Shown here one piece after another: positions 13,451 to 15,168 of a stretch of 15,168 nucleotides of DNA. The DNA comes from Pseudomonadota bacterium (GTDB taxonomy: Bacteria; Pseudomonadota; Alphaproteobacteria; Rhodospirillales; 2-02-FULL-58-16). The first letter of the stretch is position 1. Every line of letters begins with the position of its first letter. The stretch spans positions 1 to 15,168 of the forward strand of contig JACZWD010000040.1 in the NCBI GenBank assembly GCA_022572335.1, given 5' to 3'. Position numbers and translations under genes: made by a program. The notes under the pieces were generated by a model. The model did not search any database and was not told where the DNA came from. It was given only the letters and a program-made list of their open reading frames with translations.

Positions 13451-14922
13451 TCGGCGGCGCAGAGGTATGGGAGACCCGATCCCGGCACCTTCTCGGCAAT
13501 TATAGCCGTCCAACCTGTCCGCTGCAGCATGGCGCGCATGTCATCGTGGCTGAAATCGTTGAACCAGCCTTTTTCCCGCCGGGCCGTTATGTCCTGACGG
13601 TCACGGAGTCGATAGGTGAAAACGAGCCGCCGGGCGGAGGCCCGGCAACGCCGAAGCAACGCCGGCACGTCGTGGATATACTCGAAAAGTTCCAGCGCGG
13701 CGACGGCGTCCCACTCACCCTCCGGAAACTGTCCCTGGTTCAAATCGACGACGATTGTGTTATCCGCATAAGGAAGCAGATCCGCCGGTTGATAGCGGCA
13801 ATCGGTCCCAATCAATTCGCGCAATGCCATGGTGCCGGCGCCGAGGTCCAAGAGGCTGCTTCCCGGTGCGACCAGGGGCGCGGCCAGGCCGGCGCGTTCA
13901 TCCGCACCCTTGTGAAGCGCCGCGAAGTCGGCCCAGCGTGCGGCATCGGTCAGCTTCCGGGCGCGAAGCAGTTCGGTGATGGCCGCGCGCGTTTCACGAT
14001 CCGTTGGCCCCTTGTGGGGGGTCGGAAGGGGCTCAGGACCCCGGTTCGGCTTGTCATAATAGGGCAGGCGGTCAAATCCGGGCGCCAGGGCGAAGACGTT
14101 GCAGCCGCCGGGCGTCGGCGCGAAGGGGACCAGAGGTCCCCCCATCCCCGGATGGGGAAAGCGGAACAGAGCGAAACCGCGACTGTGAAATTGCTCCACC
14201 ATGGCCAGCATTTTTTCACGCCGTTTTCCTCCTTGCATCCCCCGGCCATATTCCCAAACGACCGCGGCTACGCGCCCACTCTCCAGCAGGTCCCGCGCCC
14301 CCGCCAGGACCTCCGGCTCGAAGCCTTCCACGTCGACTTTCAGAAATGTCCGGCGCTCCCCGAGATCCGCGCGCTCCGCCAGAAGCCGGTCCAGCGCAAC
14401 CACCGGAACGGTGATCTGCGTCGTGTTTCGGGCGGCCGGCGGCAGCCCATGTCCATAAAGGCTGTGCCCCATGGTGCTGTTGATCAAAAGAGGCGCCGCC
14501 CCCGCCTTGGCGCCGGCGGCCGTGGCGACGATTTCGACATCATCCTGGACGTCGTTCAAGCGGACCGCACTCTTAAGTTGCTCGATATTCTGGGGGTGCG
14601 GCTCGATGGCCAAGACTTTGATGGCGTGGCGGTGGCGCGTGGCCGCCTGGAGAGTGAAAATGCCCCAGTGTGCCCCGACGTCGATGAAGAGATCCCCGGG
14701 CTGGAGGTGAACATCGAAGAAGCGCCGGGTCGGGTATTCATAACCGCCCTGCCGTGTCTCCTTCTGGAAAAGAAAGCCTACCCCGGGGTCGCGCAGGGCG
14801 ACCCTTGGCAGCATCATTCGAAACCGTGGCCCTCCGTCCGGATTACGGAAAGCGGAATGAAGCTCGACGAATGGGCCTGACGTCGAAGCAAACTGCCGGG
14901 GTTCTCCTTGATTCGTCGTCAT
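13447..14922 (-). CDS. Two-domain FkbM-family plus class I SAM methyltransferase
   Basis: A 491-aa protein with two SAM-dependent methyltransferase domains. Domain one (about 60-285) is FkbM type: SAM motif FIDVGAHWGIFTLQAA from 79, acidic end of beta2 in LAIEPHP, and the family hallmark FLKVDVEGFEPEVLAGA at 193-209. Domain two (about 350-490) begins LLDLGAGTMALREL (357-370), then VVDLNQGQFPEGEWDAVAAL and ELFEYIHDVPALLRRC, as in methyltransferases that act on small molecules or sugars. FkbM enzymes usually O-methylate sugars, often of surface or polyketide glycans. The neighbouring sulfotransferases and glycosyltransferase suggest carbohydrate modification. ATG 14922 precedes the domain by about 60 residues; GGGAT/GAGA upstream is a weak ribosome site. 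Confidence 0.88.
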   Translation of the reverse strand: MTTNQGEPRQFASTSGPFVELHSAFRNPDGGPRFRMMLPRVALRDPGVGFLFQKETRQGGYEYPTRRFFDVHLQPGDLFIDVGAHWGIFTLQAATRHRHAIKVLAIEPHPQNIEQLKSAVRLNDVQDDVEIVATAAGAKAGAAPLLINSTMGHSLYGHGLPPAARNTTQITVPVVALDRLLAERADLGERRTFLKVDVEGFEPEVLAGARDLLESGRVAAVVWEYGRGMQGGKRREKMLAMVEQFHSRGFALFRFPHPGMGGPLVPFAPTPGGCNVFALAPGFDRLPYYDKPNRGPEPLPTPHKGPTDRETRAAITELLRARKLTDAARWADFAALHKGADERAGLAAPLVAPGSSLLDLGAGTMALRELIGTDCRYQPADLLPYADNTIVVDLNQGQFPEGEWDAVAALELFEYIHDVPALLRRCRASARRLVFTYRLRDRQDITARREKGWFNDFSHDDMRAMLQRTGWTAIIAEKVPGSGLPYLCAAE

Positions 14923-15168
14923 CGGTCTCTATCCCGGCCAGCGGCCATCCTTCCTGGCCTGGACAGCCTCAGCCGGGGCGTCGACCACTTGCTGAAAACG
15001 GTGTCCCGATCCCCTGGCCGGGGCTGACGGTACGGTCTCATAGAAGGATACCTAATACCAAGGGACGCCGATCATGACTCATAGAGATCGCGTAGGCGGC
15101 TCGTCGGGTAGGAGGAAAGTTGCAGGCGATGCGGGGCATCGTCAAAACTTTTCGACGCCCTCCGACGG
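14923..15168. other. Right-edge stretch without a supported gene
   Basis: Upstream region of the FkbM-type gene running to the window edge. A plus-strand ATG at 15074 (MTHRDRVGGSSG...) and a minus-strand frame ending at about 15073 (...RLQLSSYPTSRLRDLYES) are both open to the edge. Codon third positions favour neither and I recognise neither. The A/T-rich GATACCTAATACCAA near 15047 could belong to a promoter or to an insertion-sequence end, but nothing confirms it. Confidence 0.3.

Noticed and set aside
13336..14880. 514-aa plus-strand ORF opposite the FkbM-type gene
   Set aside because: Low-complexity antisense shadow; the minus strand carries two intact SAM-binding motifs.

Overview
The window is a GC-rich bacterial chromosome segment. 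Protein families, codon bias and GTG/TTG starts point to an alphaproteobacterium, probably Rhodospirillales; this is inference, because there is no rRNA or other phylogenetic marker. No tRNA, rRNA, CRISPR array or integrase gene was seen.

Layout. Positions 1-97 hold the start of an unrecognised minus-strand gene leaving the window. Just upstream of that start sits an IS630-family element (127-1166, TA duplication) whose transposase is split at an A8 run. From 1367 to 9060 is ordinary, densely packed chromosome: a coupled ABC-2 exporter pair (ATPase and permease), a histidine phosphatase, a SYLF-domain lipoprotein, a convergent CobD/CbiB-like cobalamin gene on the minus strand, a divergent membrane-anchored TPR protein, a YcgN-type cysteine-cluster protein, and an overlapping pair made of a DapA-superfamily lyase/aldolase and a YgjP-type metalloprotease.

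From about 9140 to 12380 the sequence becomes visibly richer in A+T and full of broken genes. It holds the C-terminal remnant of an Abi-like HEPN protein, then on the minus strand a glycosyltransferase and an Stf0-type sulfotransferase cut in two by an IS5/IS427-type insertion sequence, then the N-terminal stub of an IS1182-type transposase. A 24-bp, one-mismatch direct repeat (9345-9368 and 12324-12347) brackets this stretch and falls where the HEPN and IS1182 homologies end. Next to it on the same strand lie a second, intact sulfotransferase and a two-domain FkbM plus class I methyltransferase protein.

Taken together, 9.4-14.9 kb looks like a horizontally reshaped polysaccharide or glycolipid modification locus (glycosyl transfer, two sulfotransferases, O-methylation). 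The window catches it during decay: one sulfotransferase is inactivated by a transposon in a way that would be exactly restored by precise excision.
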